64,000 nt of DNA, from positions 62,001-126,000 of the forward strand of contig CAJNYU010003377.1 of NCBI GenBank assembly GCA_905331475.1, written 5' to 3'. The notes under the pieces were generated by a model. It made no database searches. It saw nothing but the letters and a program-made list of their open reading frames with translations, and was not told where the DNA came from. Below, in pieces: positions 62,003 through 64,000 of this stretch. The stretch is from Rotaria socialis (lineage: Eukaryota > Rotifera > Eurotatoria > Philodinida > Philodinidae). The position numbers were made by a program, and so were the translations under genes. Each line of letters opens with the position of its first letter. Position 1 is the first letter of the stretch.

Positions 62003-62577
62003 TTAATGTAAGAAAAATAATGAAAAAATAATAATATTCAAAACAATCAATATTGTAGATGATACATAATGTTGACTATTTGATTCAAGTGATTCATCAA
62101 ATGGCAGCATATCTGCTAATGATTGTGATATCATCGGTGGTAATACTTTATTGCAATAATCTGTAAAACAGCAATAAACACGATGATTAGGCTCATCTAA
62201 TTCTTGGCAATTTTTTTCTCCACGTAAAATTATTGTTTCTTTTTCAGTTAATACTTGCAACAAATGATCACTCTAACAAGCAAAAATGAATTTAAAAAGA
62301 AAATTATCTTCCATTTTATTTTATATTCTTACCATACAAGCATACTCATTATCGTATTCCGAAGTTGCAATATTATTTTCATTGCTTTCATCACCAGGAT
62401 CAAGATTCAATGGTAAAGGACAGTAACCACCCGGTTCGACACATTCATAACAATGAATCGAAGATACATGTTTAACTGTTCCTATTCAGAAAATAATCGA
62501 AATCGAATAGCGACCAAAGAAAAAACAATGATTTTCTTACCAAAACAAAGAAATATCATTGTAATCATAATCATCAT
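62003..62577 (-). CDS. GPI-anchored Ly6/uPAR (three-finger) protein
   Basis: Predicted 151 aa in three exons (62577-62541, 62481-62333, 62272-62003); frame sums to 152 codons with stop. Exon 1 encodes a short hydrophobic signal peptide (MMIMITMIFLCFG). The mature region starts IHCYECVEPGGYC and ends YCCFTDYCN, the CC-x(4)-CN closing motif of Ly6/uPAR domains. Eight cysteines lie between, enough for four disulfides. The C-terminal tail (STILIVLNIIIFSLFFLH) is hydrophobic to the last residue, as in GPI-anchor signals. So a cell-surface three-finger protein is expected; the partner is unknown. Sequon-like sites are few. This is not a secreted toxin-type three-finger protein, given the anchor signal. 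Confidence 0.82.
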
Positions 62578-64000
62578 AAACGCTTGTAATCTTTCGTGAA
62601 AATGAGAAAAATAACTAATGCTTCTCGATAGATAAGAGAACTAGACTTTTTGTTTTCTTACATATAACGGAAGAATAAAAAAAAGTGTTATTTATTTTGT
62701 TGTTTCCGATCTGGAATGTAAATAACATGTTCCAAAAATGTACATAATGATGTGATCGATCATAATTGAAGGTATCGTATTAACAAACTTTTGCCTAAAA
62801 TTATGATCCATAGAAATTCACTAATTTTACTGATCAAAGAATTTCCTTTAAAATTCTAAAGAAAAAAACGATGAGGGCAAAGAACTTTATTTTTCAGTTC
62901 TCGCGACCTCATTGAATTTTTCTTCGTAGTGCTCACTGTTAGAGCAATGAGAAATATTGATTTCCTGTCGTGCAAAATATTTTAATTTTTAATAACTGCA
63001 TTCCGTAAAACAAGTTATTGAAGTATTTTTCTGAAGTATATTTATACAGTTGCCATTGACGAGTTTCTGTTTCTTTTATTGACAAAAAGGAAAAATCAGT
63101 TATACGTACGAATACAGGCGTTTGCTCTCCTTGCTGTTATGACATGTTATTCACAAAAATATCTTGCTTCTATTTCTTCTTTCGGTGAACTTATGCTGCA
63201 AATTCTTGACCTTAGTCTCTAAGACGAGTGTCATTAAGATATTGTAAAATATGATCGAGAAGGAATAATGAAGTGTTACAGTAGAAATTTGAAATTTGTC
63301 AGATGTGCTGGACATTTTACCAATGATATTTCTCTATCGGAAATACATTTATGAGTCGTAAAATTGACTCCTATGTTTCTCTGAATTGAAACGGAAATAT
63401 TTCAAAAGTAATCATTTACAATCGGAGACCTATATTGTTTAATTGAATAGTTCCTAAAGCGACTATCACAGTCGTGTTTCGCCTTGTTTGTTGAGCAAAC
63501 AAAAGAATTTTTTTTGCTAAAATGCTACTTTCAAAAAGAATGCATTCATCAGACTTTTGTCTATGATTCATAGATCTGTTATCCGATCAACGCATAAATC
63601 TCTATCTGTCTCACGATTTTATGTTTGTTGTCAATATATTACTTATCGTTGATAGCATGAAAATCACATGATCGATGCATTCCGTGAGTTGCTTTGCAAA
63701 CAAAATTCAACTATAAAAAATAAATATTGACAAACGCCTTTTGGAATTTTACTCGAACAACGATTTTATTTTTATTACATCAAAAATCGATTGATTCTAC
63801 TTTGAACTTCGAGCATTGAAAGAGGATAAGACGAATTGGATTTGCATGGCCTTGAGAACTTTCTAAAAATCGTCACGCATTTAGAAAAGCTCATTAGGTT
63901 AGAACAATAGAGCGGCTTAACTTCAAGCGCGAATAGAGTGTAATATTGCAAATGTACGTTCTCTTTCAAACAAACTAGAGAAAGTAATTTATCGTAGCGA
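62578..64000. other. Intergenic to window end
   Basis: Upstream of the Ly6-like gene. AT-rich, no gene or repeat recognised. Confidence 0.4.

Noticed and set aside
1..64000. tRNA, rRNA and CRISPR features
   Set aside because: No convincing tRNA A/B-box pairs, rRNA segments or regularly spaced repeats were seen by eye; a dedicated search could still find a tRNA.

Overview
This is an animal nuclear genome window, strongly AT-rich. Genes are split by many short GT-AG introns, mostly about 50-75 bp with a few of 300-1500 bp. Clear metazoan families (ABCC10-type transporter, SLC49A4-type carrier, plasma-membrane Ca2+-ATPase, PDZ protein, ankyrin protein, Ly6 protein) sit beside two genes of families best known from bacteria or fungi (a PHB depolymerase and a DUF2383/PA2169 ferritin-like protein), both carrying introns. 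That mixture and the compact introns fit a bdelloid rotifer. The organism assignment is inference; no single marker proves it.

Layout. 1-4563 (+): 3' part of an ABCC10/MRP7-like ABC exporter. 5609-6934 (-): secreted PHB depolymerase-like esterase. 8171-8513 (+): small Gly/Asp-rich protein with an N-terminal acylation signal. 9177-10616 (-): major-facilitator carrier of the SLC49A4 (DIRC2) type. About 10.8-20.6 kb: gene-poor and rich in short foldback (MITE-like) elements, with a broken multi-domain GTPase-like gene at 15943-19036 (-). 23656-31562 (-): complete plasma-membrane Ca2+-ATPase in 14 constant exons plus three candidate alternative last exons. 31.6-40.4 kb: long non-coding stretch with microsatellites and a hAT-type MITE that has a perfect 8-bp target duplication. 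40452-43816 (-): PDZ protein with five SRSFxxLQ-type repeats. 45569-51189 (-): acylated protein of about 17 ankyrin repeats. 55995-56548 (+): DUF2383 protein. 57286-58470 (-): secreted propeller-like protein interrupted by one stop. 62003-62577 (-): GPI-anchored Ly6/uPAR-like protein.

The most interesting observation is at the 3' end of the Ca2+-ATPase. Three separate exons, each behind a phase-0 acceptor and each with its own stop, encode alternative versions of the second half of the calmodulin-binding helix and different tails. Only one tail ends in a class I PDZ ligand (ETEV). This parallels vertebrate PMCA splice site C with a different architecture. Transcript data are needed to confirm it.

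Exon boundaries were assigned by eye from splice consensus, frame continuity and family conservation; no searches were run. All family comparisons are from memory.
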